Part shown: piece by piece, positions 21,239-33,290 of the stretch
Position numbering within the stretch: the first letter of the stretch is position 1
Layout: each line of letters begins with the position of its first letter
Origin: Archivesica marissinica
Lineage: Eukaryota > Mollusca > Bivalvia > Venerida > Vesicomyidae
DNA: 64,000 bases
NCBI GenBank assembly: GCA_014843695.1
Contig: CM026390.1
Span: 57,592,543 to 57,656,542, forward strand
Direction: 5' to 3'
Translations under genes and position numbers: made by a program
The notes under the pieces: model-generated
Told to the model about the DNA's origin: nothing
The model's database searches: none
The model's input: the letters and a program-made list of their open reading frames with translations, nothing else

Positions 21239-22597
21239 TGGGAATGGCATCAGAATGTTTCTTTCGTTCATCATCGATAAGACTTCGTCAAACTCTAGTG
21301 TCTCTGACCGTTTTACAAACTTGATTCCGTTTATCTCGAGGCATCAAGTACATATGTTTCCCTCGTTGGCGTTCCAGGTAGAGCACGTATTACTGTGGCC
21401 ACAGCCTTTCCAAGCGTGTTCTTGGACTTGTATGGTCCTATTTCCTCTGGCTCTGCCTCCAGTCTTCGAGCATTCGCCGTTGCCGTCGTTTGGCCTCCCG
21501 TTCCTTTCGCTTTTTCCCGTTCTTCTCCCATTCAGTCATAGTGGCCTTTTTCAAAGCTTGTTGCTTTTTCCTGTCTCGATCTTTTGCTTTAGCAGCCTTG
21601 TGTTTCTGGTCATAGTTCCAGACCTTCGCTCTAAAACAATGGGATCTTTCTGTAGCAGTTAACGCCGACATGACTTCTGAGGTGCTGAGTTGATCTGGTG
21701 AAACATGAACTTGGGCTCTAAAACTTATATAGTCACAGTTCTGTTGTTATAGTATTCAAGCCTGCTGAGTCCTAAAAGGTGTTTTAACACCTCTTTTGAT
21801 AAAGCCATCCTAGCACCAACCTGTTAAGAAGCCCTTCCTGGCCTTCATGATTTCTTCCATGGAAGCCAAGCAAAAGAAGAAGCCATTCCAATCATCAAGG
21901 CTTAAGCCACTAGGCTAATGTTTAAGTGACCAACCTACATAGGTCCATAGGATTGGACAATCATGATTAATAACAGTGTTCTATTCAAAAATCACTTTTG
22001 AGTCATATTATGTCCTGCCCGCAACGTTTTTGTTCTGTCCGCAACAGAAATGAGTTGTGGTTTCCCATGAAGTGTGTTATATTTTGTCTTTACTTTTGGT
22101 TGATATTATTCAGATATACCCCAGCTAAGAGAATATAAAGTTGGGTTTTCAAATCCAACTATTCTTGGGTGAATTAAAACTTTGCGGACAGGACACCTTG
22201 GGTCTGTGAAGTAGATTTTGTATGGCTTCACATTTATAAAAAAAATTAAAACTGCATCATGATATACTTAGACATAACACTAATGCTGTCAACAACAGAA
22301 ATTGACGTAAAGTTAAATACACCACGAGAAAACTTAAAAAAACATTGGTCCTGTCCGCAAAAACTGGAATCATTTGTCCTGTTTGCAACGCTGGAACCAT
22401 TTGGTCTGTCCGCAACGCTGAAACCCATTGTTTCGTGATAAATAGCTAATTTGCATATATTAAAAATGCGCAATTTTGACGCAAATGCCAATTTCCGGTC
22501 TTCAGATACCTATCTAACATATACATTTGGTATTTTGCTCAATTCAGACTTTAATATTTTTATGTCACCTTCACATATACTGTGAAATGGCCCTATA
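21239..22597 (-). mobile_element. Iteron transposon, third copy, cut by gap
   Basis: The 5' end of the element with the terminal repeat at 22597. Transposase codons 1 to about 160 are present (21671 down to 21239) with an internal deletion and frameshifts. The iteron region at 22347-22425 contains three degenerate copies where the arms have one, showing true divergence. Confidence 0.75.
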
Positions 22598-22672
22598 AGA
22601 CTTTTACCTCGAGAATATTAGAAACGACTATACTAGATATGAACTGAATACATGCTGAGTGTAACTTCTCAC

Positions 22673-22757
22673 CCTGTTGAATCGTCCTCTGGACATAACA
22701 TCAGATATGGACTTTGCAGCATCGTTTTTTCTCAGCAACATTCAAAACTTTTACCAT
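22673..22757 (-). pseudogene. TOP3A: TOP3A exon 1, third copy, frameshifted
   Basis: Same exon as 9163-9246, but with six T instead of five at 22725-22730, which breaks the frame. The upstream leader is also shifted by small deletions. These could be uncorrected homopolymer errors or decay of a duplicate. Confidence 0.75.
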
Positions 22758-22999
22758 GTTTAATACAGAACTGGAGCTATAATCGTCTGAAAAAACTAAA
22801 ATGCACATCATTTATATCAGAGATACAGCATAGACTGGGATCATATGCTGTTAACTTATATGTTTGTGAAACATGCTAAAGTGTAAATATTGATATTGTT
22901 ATTTCCAAATCGGGCGCCATTTTGAAAGGTGAAGGTCAATTAAATACTGTGTAACCCCAAGAGATAAAATATAGCAAACATTACATTTACATGTTGTAC

Positions 23000-23259
23000 A
23001 GACGGATATGTAATCCAGTAATTAAACCGTTGGACTGGTAATCCCGTCTGACCCAATAAATATCAGTCTTTCAGATGGGACGTTAAGCCGAGTCTTGTGT
23101 TGGTGCTTTACACCGTGCACGTAAAAGAACCAGAGGAGACTCTGGAATGGGTCTCTCTCTCTGTATCATGCACTATCCTCCAAAATCTAAAATAACTAAT
23201 CTCTTCAGGAGGCGTCGCTCATATGGGCAACCGGTAGCGACGATAAATAAACGTAAAAC
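23000..23259 (+). mobile_element. SINE family A, third copy
   Basis: Same element as 7022-7284, with a few single-base losses. Confidence 0.7.
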
Positions 23260-23865
23260 ATTACATGATGTAGAGCATGGCTATCTCATAGATCCATAGC
23301 ATAGCTAGATTGAATCCACGATATTGGCTAATAGAACTTAGATGGTTTCTCCTTGCTATCCTGGATGTGAAGAATTTGTCATACACGTATGACCTTCTCC
23401 TTCAGTTTCGTTCTCTGTTCTTCCTCCCCCATTATGTCATTAAGAAGGCTATGATATGAGGCTGGTTTGTATGCTACACTGCCCAAATAACCCCTCCACT
23501 GTCCCACAATCTGTGTACCTGTGATGTCATGAGATTGGTGCCCAGTCCACACATTTCTGATATAGAGTGTTCTCTGTGTAAGTGAATGCCATATGTCACT
23601 GAAGAAACACTTTCTGTAAATTTCTCAACAACTGTGTAATTATTTTGCAATACAGCTGCTAAGATTTGTTTGTCTTTGGCCGTAATATTGACAGTTACTG
23701 TATCCAGGGTAAGTGACCAAGGGGTGTGAGAGGATGTCTTCCATCTGGAGAGTCCGGCATTCTGCCATCACAATTATTCACCCAAACATACCCAAGAGTG
23801 TCCTTCTATTTCAAGTCACTTGCTTCCTCTTGCACATGTTACTGAATGTCTTCAACGTGTTTGTT

Positions 23866-24233
23866 TTTATTATTAGATCATGACATTCCTTTACTGGTGG
23901 GCTTATGTCTAATCGCTCGTCCTTCAAGTTAGAATAGCAAATTCCACATGCCTTCATCAGGTCTGATGCAATGCCCCTAGATGCTGCTTTTGCAGTTGAT
24001 ATGCTGATGAGATCCTAACTCTCTGCAAAATGGTTGACCCAACTTTGAATCAGGCCAACGACAGCTTCATCATCTTTTTGCATCCGTGGCAATTGCAGCT
24101 CAGCATTGTGGATATCTGATTCATTGCCTTGCAACATGTCACGTAGCTTCCCTATGAACTCTCTGAACACTGCTGCTATGTAGAACTGCTTGAGTGCTCC
24201 AGATTTTAGGCTGAACCGAGTTTGTTTCGCCAA
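23866..24233 (-). pseudogene. Fragment of an unnamed transposon-associated protein
   Basis: The frame from 24233 to 24015 encodes 72 residues (MAKQTRFSLKSGALKQFY, ending IQSWVNHFAES). After a stop it continues in frame as DLISISTAKAASRGIASDLM up to the junction with the third arm copy at 23865. The pattern of a conserved SW(V/I)N(H/P)FAE block followed by ISTAK...A...D(L)M is, from memory, common in unnamed repeated invertebrate genes. The stop and the truncation make it a pseudogene. No function is assigned. Confidence 0.4.
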
Positions 24234-24706
24234 TAGTGTGTGTGTTTTTATTTACTGCAAACACAATGGTGTGGTCTATTAGTAATCGTCCAAAGAGGTT
24301 TTTTTTCACCCTTTGCACTGAGACGTGACCACACTACTTGAATTCTCCATGCGCATCTTCACTGAGAGATTTGCCATCCGCATATTGCTGTGATGCAAAT
24401 GTGACAGGAAGTGTCATTACACGGGGTTATTGGGTCTTCCAATGGTGCACTTTACAGCAAATTGCCAATTGGCTCTCCCCCCCCCCACCCTAGGTTATCA
24501 ACCACGATTGTAACTTGGTCTATGAAAAATCGCATCATCTGATTTATCTCACTCTCCTCGTGTGTATCTATTAGTATCCACTATTTGAACTCCATCAACA
24601 CCAGTCGCTTCAGTGCTACATATAATAGTATGTATTTGTGAGCCCTGATAGCACGGATTTCATCAAGCAATTGATCATTTTGCAACTATGGATCCAGCCT
24701 ATATGC
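24234..24706. other. Non-coding DNA
   Basis: No gene is recognised. It contains a C-run near 24477-24487. Confidence 0.4.
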
Positions 24707-25466
24707 ATATACATGTATTCTATTGGCCAGCATTGTGGAAACATACTGTTCAATTTAAGTTCAGTGAAAATACTGGTCTGTGATCAGACTCAATGATGAA
24801 TTACTATGTCCCTACCATGATAACTACACTGAGAAATAGACTGTTAAATTTGAATACAGTCCCAGAATGACCACATAGCTATCATGTTGTAGTTGTTTTA
24901 ATTGCATGTGATAGGTTACATTTGGACAATAACTATACAATGATACTCTTCATTCATTTTAGAGGGTATCGATAATAATTCAATATTTTAATTTGCATCT
25001 GGCTGTTACTTACGTTAGTTGATCAGTCTTTCAGATGGGACTTTAAACCGAGGTCTCGTGTCGGGGCTGTACACCGTGCATGTAAAAGAACCAGAGTAGA
25101 CTCTGGAATGGGTCTCTGTCTGTATCATTGTACTATCATTTAAAAATCTAAAATGACTAATCTCTTCAGGAGGCGTCGCTCATATGGGCAACCGGTAGCG
25201 ACGATAAATAAACGTAAAACACACACATACTTTTCATAATGATATGGATAAATGGAAATGAATTACATTAAGGGTAATTCATGTTTTAGATTAAGTACTG
25301 TCCATGCTTTTTTCATTTAATAATAGAGCAACAATGCGTATGGTATCGAAAACCAATCAATCAATGATAAATTATCATTTTTTTTATCTACTAGTACGAT
25401 AATTAAGCTTAAACTAACATAGTCTACACATACTATCGATACAAGAAATTGACTTTATAATACACA
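24707..25466 (+). repeat. 760-bp dispersed repeat, copy 1 (contains SINE A tail)
   Basis: Shares most of its length with 34333-35090 at high identity, from the ATGTATTCTATTGGCCAGCA word to the GAAATTGACTTTATAATACA word. This copy lacks about 60 bp of the SINE head and has about 74 bp (from about 25228) that the other lacks. A 5'-truncated SINE A lies at 25022-25220. Confidence 0.8.
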
Positions 25467-26481
25467 TTTAGTGTTGAATTGAGAATATTGAATAAATTAA
25501 TCCGCATATTAAGTGACAACTTGATACCGGATACCAGATATTACCAGTAATGTAAGCGTTGGATGATTAAGACCAAATAAACCAAAACATTAAATGAAAA
25601 TGTCGTTTTTGCGAACTATTTCGAATTCTTTACATCCAAGATGTAATAGGATAAACTCATATAGGTATACTATTGTTCACGTATATGTAAATGAACAGTT
25701 GCTGTTAATTGTGTACGTCAGTGTGAAACTAGAATATGTTTTCGCGACAGTATGCTCTGTGACTTTCACAGAAATTATGTTTGACTTTCATCAGTCACAG
25801 AAGTTCATTTATTTAGCATTTGTTTCTACGTCATCACAACATGTGCATGTATATGTGTTCATTTATCGTTGCTACCAGTTGCTAACATCAATGATACCCT
25901 CTGAACTGCTATAGTCTATATAGACAATCTCCCTGAGCTGGCAAACACTTATCCTGGGTACATACCAGTAACCGGTGACATAAGCAATAGCCTGTGTATT
26001 TTTGTTCCAAAACGAGGCTGTGCAAATAATGTTCACTCTCAATTAAGTATAATCATATTTATTTTATTGTATGCAATATTAGTTAGTAAGAAATAAATCG
26101 TAATTAAATCAAAAACAAAGTGAAAGCAACAGCACATGCCTCCATCTTTTATTTACGTGGTGATACCAATAACCGGTGACGATGTAAATTTCACATCACA
26201 AGTTCCTACCAATAACAATAAATGCCATATAAGGCAATCATGTGACGTCACATGAGTAGCGGGCACCTTACAAATGTCAAATGCAGCCGATAGATAACAA
26301 AGTCATTGAAATTCACCTAAATATTGACAACATGAACAAAAACTTACGAGTGTAAGAGGAAAAAACAAGTTTTGAATAAATTAAGGTAAATTTATCCGTA
26401 GAAATGACATTTCAGCTAGTTTTTGCTATGGACAGTTGCAGAAATCCAATTGAAATTGTCAATAGTATGCACAAAATGAAC
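25467..26481. other. AT-rich non-coding DNA
   Basis: One frame of 106 residues (25594-25914) shows no family pattern and is not called. Confidence 0.4.
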
Positions 26482-28462
26482 GGTTTGCCGTAATAGCACA
26501 AAGTGCGAAAAGTTGATGACGTGCGCAAAGTTGCGCAAAGTGGGTATAGCTCGAGTCACTTGCGAAAAGTTGATTATTCAGTGCGAAAAGTTGATGACTA
26601 AAGTCACTTGCGAAAAGTTGCGCAAAGTGGGTATGAACTTGAAGTGGGTATAGCTCCAGTCAACTGCGGAAAGTTGATTATTCAGTGCGAAAAGTTGACG
26701 ACTAAAGTCAATTGGCACGTTTGATGTTTGATGATACAAAGTGGTTGTTATGTGCTTAATAAGTTTGCATGTGTTAGCATGTTTGGGCTGACCAGTTATA
26801 AATGATTAGTTATACAACTATAGTGATTGAAATACATGATTAAAATGCCTTTAATTGTTAACTATTTGTTTGTTTGTTTGTTTGTAAGTGTGCCGGTGCG
26901 CCTGATTGTTGTGTCTTAAATGGCCCAGTGATTAAAGTGATGAAGCTATTTTGTTAACGTTTATACGTAATTAAAATTACTAAAGATCAACGTATTGTAC
27001 GATTACAATATGTGTTTACCAACTTTGATTTTGCCATTATTTTATTTAACATTATTTCTCCACAAGAACCATATTGGGGAACATATCTTGTATATTTGCT
27101 TTCTCCACGAAAGTGTGATACTGTTATGCAGATAATACGTTGACTTGTGCTGAAACATGAATAAACGTGTACATAAATTACATGTGACTTGCCACAACGA
27201 AATCGACCTTGTGTTTGTTTATTGACTTTACTATCAATGTAGATCCTGACCAAATGGTATGGGGATACACTGATCGCATAGGCAATAACCCGATTGTGTC
27301 ATGGCGCATCACATTCTTGTTTCTTAATTGAGCCCTATCCAATTCTTAATATAATCGGCCCCCACGATTATATGTCCCATTGTCCCTATGTGATACAGTT
27401 GGAAATATGTGAAACTTGTTGTGTTTCTTCTGATAATTGTTAGAATCGTCTACAGCGACTCCATGTCCGTGTATTGATACTGTATACAGTATTAACATTG
27501 AAAACTGTGCAGACCCAGAAGACATCTAGGCTGGTAAATTATTTATGACACAAATAGCACATTTTCTTAAGTGAATGTCGTGAAAATCCGAAGATACTAC
27601 ATTGTATATATGGTGTATTTCAGAAAATGATGATCAATCATGATAATTATACTGCATGTCTTCGAAAATGATCATAACATGTTCGCGTTTTTCACACAAT
27701 AAATAGTTTGAGTTTCATCTTTGTGTTTATTTCATTGCTTTGTGTCAATTTACAAATATCCCTTCAGTTATCTGGGTCATGTCTTGAATACAAACAGACA
27801 CGATTTTCCAATGCTAGACGAAACAATTTTAGACTTTCCACAGCCACTTTGCGCAGGCAGGTGTGAACGGTTATTGCAAGATGATGTTTCTTGTAGTAAA
27901 ACACTTAGTTCATATCCACTTTGCGCAACTTTTCGCAAATGACTTTAGTCATCAAATTTTCGCACTGAATAATCAACTTTCCGCAGGTGACTGGAGCTAT
28001 ATCCACTTCAAGTTCATATCCACTTTGCGCAACTTTTCGCAAATGACTTTAGTCATCAACTTTTCGGACTGAATAATCAACTTTCCACGGGTGACTGGAG
28101 CTATACCAACTTCAAGTTCATACCGACTTTGTGCAACTTTTCGCACGTGACTTTAGTCATCAACTTTTCGCACTGAATAATCAACTTTTCGCAGGTGACT
28201 GGAGCTATACCCACTTCAAGTTCATAACTTCATACCCACTTTGCGCAACTTTTCGCAAGTGACTTTAGTCATCAACTTTTCGCACTGAATAATCAACTTT
28301 CCGCAGGTGACTGGAGCTATACATACTATGCACAACTTTTCGCAAGTGACTTTAATCATCAACTTTTCGCACTGAATAATCAACTTTCCGCAGGTGACTC
28401 GAGCTATACCCACTTTGCGCAAGTCATCAACTTTTCGCACTTTGCGCTATTAAGGCAAACCC
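26482..28462. mobile_element. Mutator-like foldback element with iterated arms
   Basis: The ends are inverted repeats (GGTTTGCC(G/T)TAATAGC(A/G)C, then AAAGTGCGAAAAGTTGATGA). A 10-bp direct repeat CAAAATGAAC flanks the element (26472-26481 and 28463-28472); 9-11-bp duplications are typical of Mutator elements. Each arm is an array of short words (GCGAAAAGTTGATGACTAAA, AAGTTGCGCAAAGTGGGTAT): about 240 bp on the left and 570 bp on the right, in opposite orientation. The 1.2-kb centre has no recognisable transposase, so it is non-autonomous. Confidence 0.7.
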
Positions 28463-28544
28463 CAAAATGAACATGTGCGGTCATTTGGATTTATTCTGAT
28501 ATCACCGCTTATTAGTATTCACCGATATTAGTGTCATTGTGGAT

Positions 28545-29300
28545 AAGGCTTCATTTCTAAATCTGTTGGCTGGTTTTGATGAAACTTTACAGGAGTAATC
28601 AGTATGAAGACTAGTTCTGCATGTCATCTATGCAGAGTTATGGCCCTTTGAAGAACACACTGTTCGAACTTCATTTCTAAAACCTATTTCCAGAGAGTTA
28701 TTGCCCTTTGAAGATTAAACAAACGCACTTTGTCCGAGCTTCATCTCTATAACCCATTGCGGGAATTTGATGAAACATTACATGAGTGATCACTATTCAG
28801 TCTATCACTATTCTATCTAGTTGTGTATGCCGTCGTAGCGTTACACTCGTCTGTTCTTGTAATTAGTTATGACCCCTTGAAGATTTTTTGAAGAACATAC
28901 TTGTCCGAACTTGATCTCTAAAGCCCTTCCTGAATTGTGATTGAATTTTACATGAGTGATCACTATCAATCAAAGTTATGCATGCCATCTTCTTGTTCTG
29001 CTCAGCTGATTTTGTATGGAGTTATGGCCATTTGAAGATTTTTAATGAAGACACTTTGACAATGATTTGTACAAGCTTCATGCCTTCATCCCTAAGTTCC
29101 CTTACCGGATTTTGATGGAACTTTACAGGAGTGATCACTATCAAGCATAGTTGTGCATGCCATCTTCGGGTTATATTCGGCTGATGGAGTTATTGCCGTT
29201 TGAACAATTCAAAGAACACACTTTGTCCACACAATATCTTCTAAACCACTGGCCAGACTTTTATGAAATACACATGCATGATCAGTACGAAGCATTTCGT
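28545..29300 (+). repeat. Degenerate tandem repeat, period about 150-180 bp
   Basis: About five units share the words GATGAAACTTTACAGGAGTG, ATCACTATCAAG, GTTATGGCC and TTTGAAGA. Word starts lie near 28577, 28759, 28941, 29113 and 29261. Similar GGGCCATAACT words occur at the right end of the window. Core repeats of bivalve Helitron-like elements have a comparable period, but no Helitron ends were seen. Confidence 0.6.
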
Positions 29301-29550
29301 GTTGCACATTTCGCTCTGTTTAATTTTCACACAGTTATGGTCCTTTGAAGACTTAAAGAATGCATCTTGTCTGGACAAGGTCTTTGCGAAACTTCACACT
29401 TAAGCTAAGACCAACACAATTCTAGTGCTATTTCCTGCAGAAACCATGTGCCAATCATATCGCCTCAAGGTTCAGCCGACTGCTGGCTCCAACTGGAATT
29501 GGGGGGGGGGTACATATATGTTTTTATATCAAAAACAATGTTCTATTCTT

Positions 29551-29670
29551 TATATCTTTTTTTCAGAATTGCAGCTAGAATATGCACATCACGATGTTGG
29601 CACAATTCTTATATCTTTTATTTTTCAGAATTGCAGCTAGAATATGCACATCACGATGTTGGCACAATTC
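29551..29670 (+). repeat. Tandem duplication of a splice acceptor and exon start
   Basis: The segment from the polypyrimidine tract through TTTCAG and the first ~45 exon bases is repeated with period 62 (acceptors at 29565-29566 and 29627-29628). Using the upstream acceptor in the same phase reaches a stop at 29679-29681. Confidence 0.85.
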
Positions 29671-30013
29671 AGTGCCACTAAACAAAGAAGATGGTCCGTA
29701 CCCATTCATGTCAAAACTGAAGCAAAACGAGTTCCATGTTGATAAAACTTTTTCAGTTCCCAGAAATTACACATGGAAGTATCAGCCAATTGTAATAGCA
29801 GTCTGCTTGGCAATTTTCTTGACATACTGCTGGTTTCGTGAAGAACATGAACTAGATCACACGATAGCTCCATCTATGTACAACATGGTTCCAGGACTCG
29901 AGGAATTGGACTTGAAAAGAAGTATCAAAAAGGCCATGAAAGAAGGAAAGGACACAAAAATTTATGAGGATAGGCTACAAGCTTTGTTGGCAGAAAAGTC
30001 AGATTCAGAATAA
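29629..30013 (+). CDS. Small mitochondrial-type membrane protein, CCSMST1/UQCC4-like, last exon
   Basis: Exon of about 128 codons starting after TTTTTCAG with two bases owed by the previous exon. The N-terminal part (RIAARICTSRCWHNS) is Arg/Ser-rich and lacks acids, like a mitochondrial presequence. It is followed by PYPFMSKLKQNEFHVDKTF, a Trp, one hydrophobic span (about residues 48-66: IVIAVCLAIFLTYCW) and FREEHELD, then a charged helix to the stop at 30011. The Trp, membrane span and REE.E.D order resembles vertebrate CCSMST1 (UQCC4), a complex III assembly factor; the C-terminus is unlike it. No upstream exon with the start codon was found. The resemblance is from memory and moderate. Confidence 0.5.
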
Positions 30014-30237
30014 TATTTGTTGTATATATTTGTGTTACTCGAGTGTTATAATTGTGATATGAGTAGACGAATTGCACTTAATGCAATAATTACAGTCTAC
30101 ATCCGTTAATACTACTGCAATACTACATGGAGGGGCATCCAGTGTCTTCCTCTACAAATAATAGATGGAGATTTGCCATATGACATAGGCTGTTGGTGTG
30201 ACTTTAAATTCCCAAAACAAATCAACAGGGAAGTATG

Positions 30238-30390
30238 TGAGATGGTACAGTGGCCACCAGATTAGACAGGTGGGGTTTCTCTGGGTACTCCGGTTTCCTC
30301 CCACACGATTGACCACACATACACGATTTCATTGGAGTGATTAATAAAGTTGTTAAAGCTAGTTTCACAACTGTTGTAAAATAAATAACG
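30238..30390 (+). mobile_element. SINE family C, truncated
   Basis: Matches the body and tail of the copy at 48821-49055 in opposite orientation: TCCGGTTTCCTCCCACAC, then a GATTAATAAAGTTGTTAAAGC-type tail ending in TTGTAAAATAAATAA. Confidence 0.6.
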
Positions 30391-31257
30391 TATTTTATGC
30401 TAAGAATATTTTTTTCGATATGTTGAGATGTCTGGAGTAAGAAATGGATGGTTATGAAATGAAATAATGTTACCCATATATATATTTATCACCGGATTGT
30501 CAAGCTTCAGAAACACCGCTATGTCAAACTGTTATTTAATACACTAAGACCGGTGTAGGTTCATCATGTATGAACCAATGTTCACAAATTGTCCGAAATA
30601 ATAAGTACAACAATGATATCAGCGCATTAATTACGGTCATTATTTTATTTCCTATAAAATGACTATTTTTTGGCATGTTTTTAACTGTAATTTCAGCAAT
30701 GATCATTATTATAAATGTAACGATAGCTATGTTCAGAGTTTTACAATCGGGTTAATGTATAGCACCATCATGTTTTATTAGTGTGTCTATTGATGTTACA
30801 TATATTGTACAACATTTCATATTCAAAACGTGTCATACAAGGATAACATTAACCTTGCCACATTCACACCAGATAGTATTATTTATTTGGTTTATTAAGA
30901 ATTTAGTCATCTTCAGAATCAGAAGTATCACTGTCGACTGCGACCAAGAGCATTGTCCTCTTGTTATCTCAATCTTGTCTCGTGCAAGCACACGACTTAA
31001 ATAGTCATAAATTGCATGCTTTACAACATTGACAATTCCGCACGTCTGTGCACTCTGTATCAATGCAGCACATGTCTACTAATGTTCATCAATGATTGTA
31101 TATAATGTACGGTACATACATTGTTTCTCTTCTTGTTGACATACAAAGCAAGCACATGCGTACAGTCTGCAGGTAAGTTCTAAGCCAAATATACAGATGT
31201 TCCAAACAAATCGACAGATGTTCCAAATGATGAAAGGGCAGGAATGTCCGTAGAAAA
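30391..31257. other. AT-rich non-coding DNA
   Basis: No gene is recognised; the short frames on both strands lack family patterns. Confidence 0.4.
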
Positions 31258-31527
31258 TTAGACAAGTTTTTGGCAATTTTGAACAAGCTTCTCGTTGCTT
31301 GCATGGTGGCCAGCATGCTTATATACCAAGTCTAGCAGTTTACCTTTATTGTAATAATACAGCCGTCGAATTAGTGCACAACGGATGACCATCCTCTTAT
31401 TTAAAATAATCAGGTATATGGCATGGTACAGCATCCGAGTATTGGCGTTTTCCTGCATGCTAAGCAGACGTCCTACCAGTCGGGTATCATACTGTTGTAA
31501 GGATAAAAACGTATCTAGGATAGGCAT
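31258..31527 (-). CDS. Unrecognised 89-codon frame
   Basis: Begins MPILDTFLSLQQYDTRLVGR and is rich in basic and hydrophobic residues (MVIRCALIRRLYYYNKGKLL). The same frame is open upstream to about 31575 (WTKIVYDGVHCYDEVAS). It has no signal peptide, zinc finger or transposon motif that I recognise. It may be one exon of a gene or a chance frame in AT-rich DNA. Confidence 0.2.
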   Translation of the reverse strand: MPILDTFLSLQQYDTRLVGRLLSMQENANTRMLYHAIYLIILNKRMVIRCALIRRLYYYNKGKLLDLVYKHAGHHASNEKLVQNCQKLV

Positions 31528-31984
31528 GGAGGCAACTTCATCGTAGCAATGGACTCCATCATAAACTATTTTCGTCCACTTTCAATAAACTGAACATAAA
31601 TACAAATGTAATAATCATGTAAAATACATGTATGCTAATTGATGTATGGCAATTTGTAGTTGATATAAGAATACATTATTACATTGTTCCTTTTGACAAG
31701 AAGTGATTGTTATGAGAGAAAAAACTGCTTTACTTCAAGTCGTAAATAAACTTAAAATCTATTATAATTTTTGTCTTCATATTGACTATTGTATGTCCTC
31801 CCATTGGAACTTTAGATGTTATCCATAATGCACCCAAAACCGTGTACCTCATTCATATGACCCCTACCCCTCTAGTAAAAGGCACCAAATACCTTTCACT
31901 GTTATTGGTGCCTTATAATTATTACTAGGTGTGGGCTGGATAGAGGAACAAGGTTTATGATGCCCATATAATGGAAGACTCCAG

Positions 31985-33290
31985 TTCCTGTGATTGGTGG
32001 TGTCCAAAAACTATTATGTTCTCTGAATCCTCACAATTCCATGGGTCCAGATAGCATCACTTCGAGAGTAGTGAAGGAACTGTCAACCCACATTGCTCCC
32101 ATCCTAGCCATCATCTTCGACCACTCTCTCACCACAATTGTAACATCACCGGTGACTGGCGTAAAGCAAATGTAACTTCAATCTACAAGAAAGGGAGTCA
32201 ATACAATCCAGACAATTATAAACCTGTATATGCTGCAAACTCATTGAACACATCACCAGTCACATCATGCAGCATGACATTAAGCAACAACATACTTTCT
32301 CCCCTAAAACATGGTTTCCAAAAGCGTCGATCCCACGAAATACAGCTTCTAAAATTCACGGACGACATCACATCAAACCTGGAAAGCGGGCAGCAGACTG
32401 ACGTCTTGGTGATTGATTTTCCCAAGGCATTCGATAGTGTCCCACTTAGTCTTCTCCACACATTGAATCATTATGGCATCAATGGAAGGACCAACCATTG
32501 GATTCAAGCTTTCCTAAGCGGAATATTCCACTCATATCTTACCATTGTAAAGAACATCAACCGCGCCAACTTTCAAAAAGATCTTGACAAATTATCGGAA
32601 AGCCAGTGGAAAATGGACTTCCACCCATGCAAATGCCAGGTTGTCTCTCACTCGAACGAGAAAAACATCCATTATGACTACATTCTTTTACCGCTTCATA
32701 ACCAAACGCTACAGCACGTAAAATCTGAAAAATACCCGGGAGTCAGCATCAACAACAAGTTTGACTGCGGGTTGGTGGGGGGGGGGGGGGGATATTACCA
32801 ACATCACAAAGAAAGCTAATAGAACCATGAACTTCATACGCCGAAACCTATATAGTGTGGCGTCCGTGGTACATTGACATTGCCTCAGCCCTAACAAAAC
32901 AACTCGCCTACAAATCACTTGTAAGACCCATTGTTTAATACACCTGCTCAGCATGGGATCCCTACGAAATGACAGACATCAACAAACTGGAGATGGTTCA
33001 ACATTGCGGGCATGATTCGTCAAACACTGCAAACAGAGCAGATCCAGCGTCACCGAGTCGTCCAAGTCCTACAGTGGGCATCACTCCTGGACAGAAAAAG
33101 AATAACTAAACTAGTCCTGCTATACAAAATAGTCAACAACGAAGTCGCAGCCAATACGACTGACCGCCGCCTATTACCACCTACACGACACATAGCAGAC
33201 CATGAATTCCAACTTCCACAATGCACTACTAGCTACCGCCAAACATAATTCTTTCCAAGAACCATCAAGGAATGGAACAATCTAGCTCCT
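31985..33290 (+). pseudogene. Decayed Jockey/CR1-like LINE ORF2
   Basis: Fragments in changing frames line up with LINE reverse transcriptase: SLNPHNSMGPDSITSRVVKE near the start, HGFQKRRSHEIQLL, then RT motif A as IDFPKAFDSVP with LNHYGING. The sequence then jumps to NFQKDLDKLSESQWKMDF, so the segment with the YADD catalytic motif is deleted. The remainder (to GIDWNNL-type words near 33270) is frameshifted. A minisatellite begins where the LINE ends. Confidence 0.75.

Larger units (their letters stand above)
21239..23865 (-). repeat. Third copy of the palindrome-arm sequence
   Basis: It has the same orientation as the left arm, covering the region that ends at the palindrome centre. It includes the transposase N-terminus, the 5' part of the transposon, TOP3A exon 1 and SINE A. 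From 21239 to about 23100 it has many single-base indels and some real differences; beyond that it is nearly identical. It matches the right arm 36 bp further than the left arm does, then enters unrelated DNA at 23866. Confidence 0.9.

Noticed and set aside
20123..21280. Long frames of 351 and 383 codons
   Set aside because: They cross the 1000-N gap and are placeholders.
25594..25914. 106-codon frame
   Set aside because: Composition is that of AT-rich non-coding DNA, with no motif, no repeat support and no splice partner seen.
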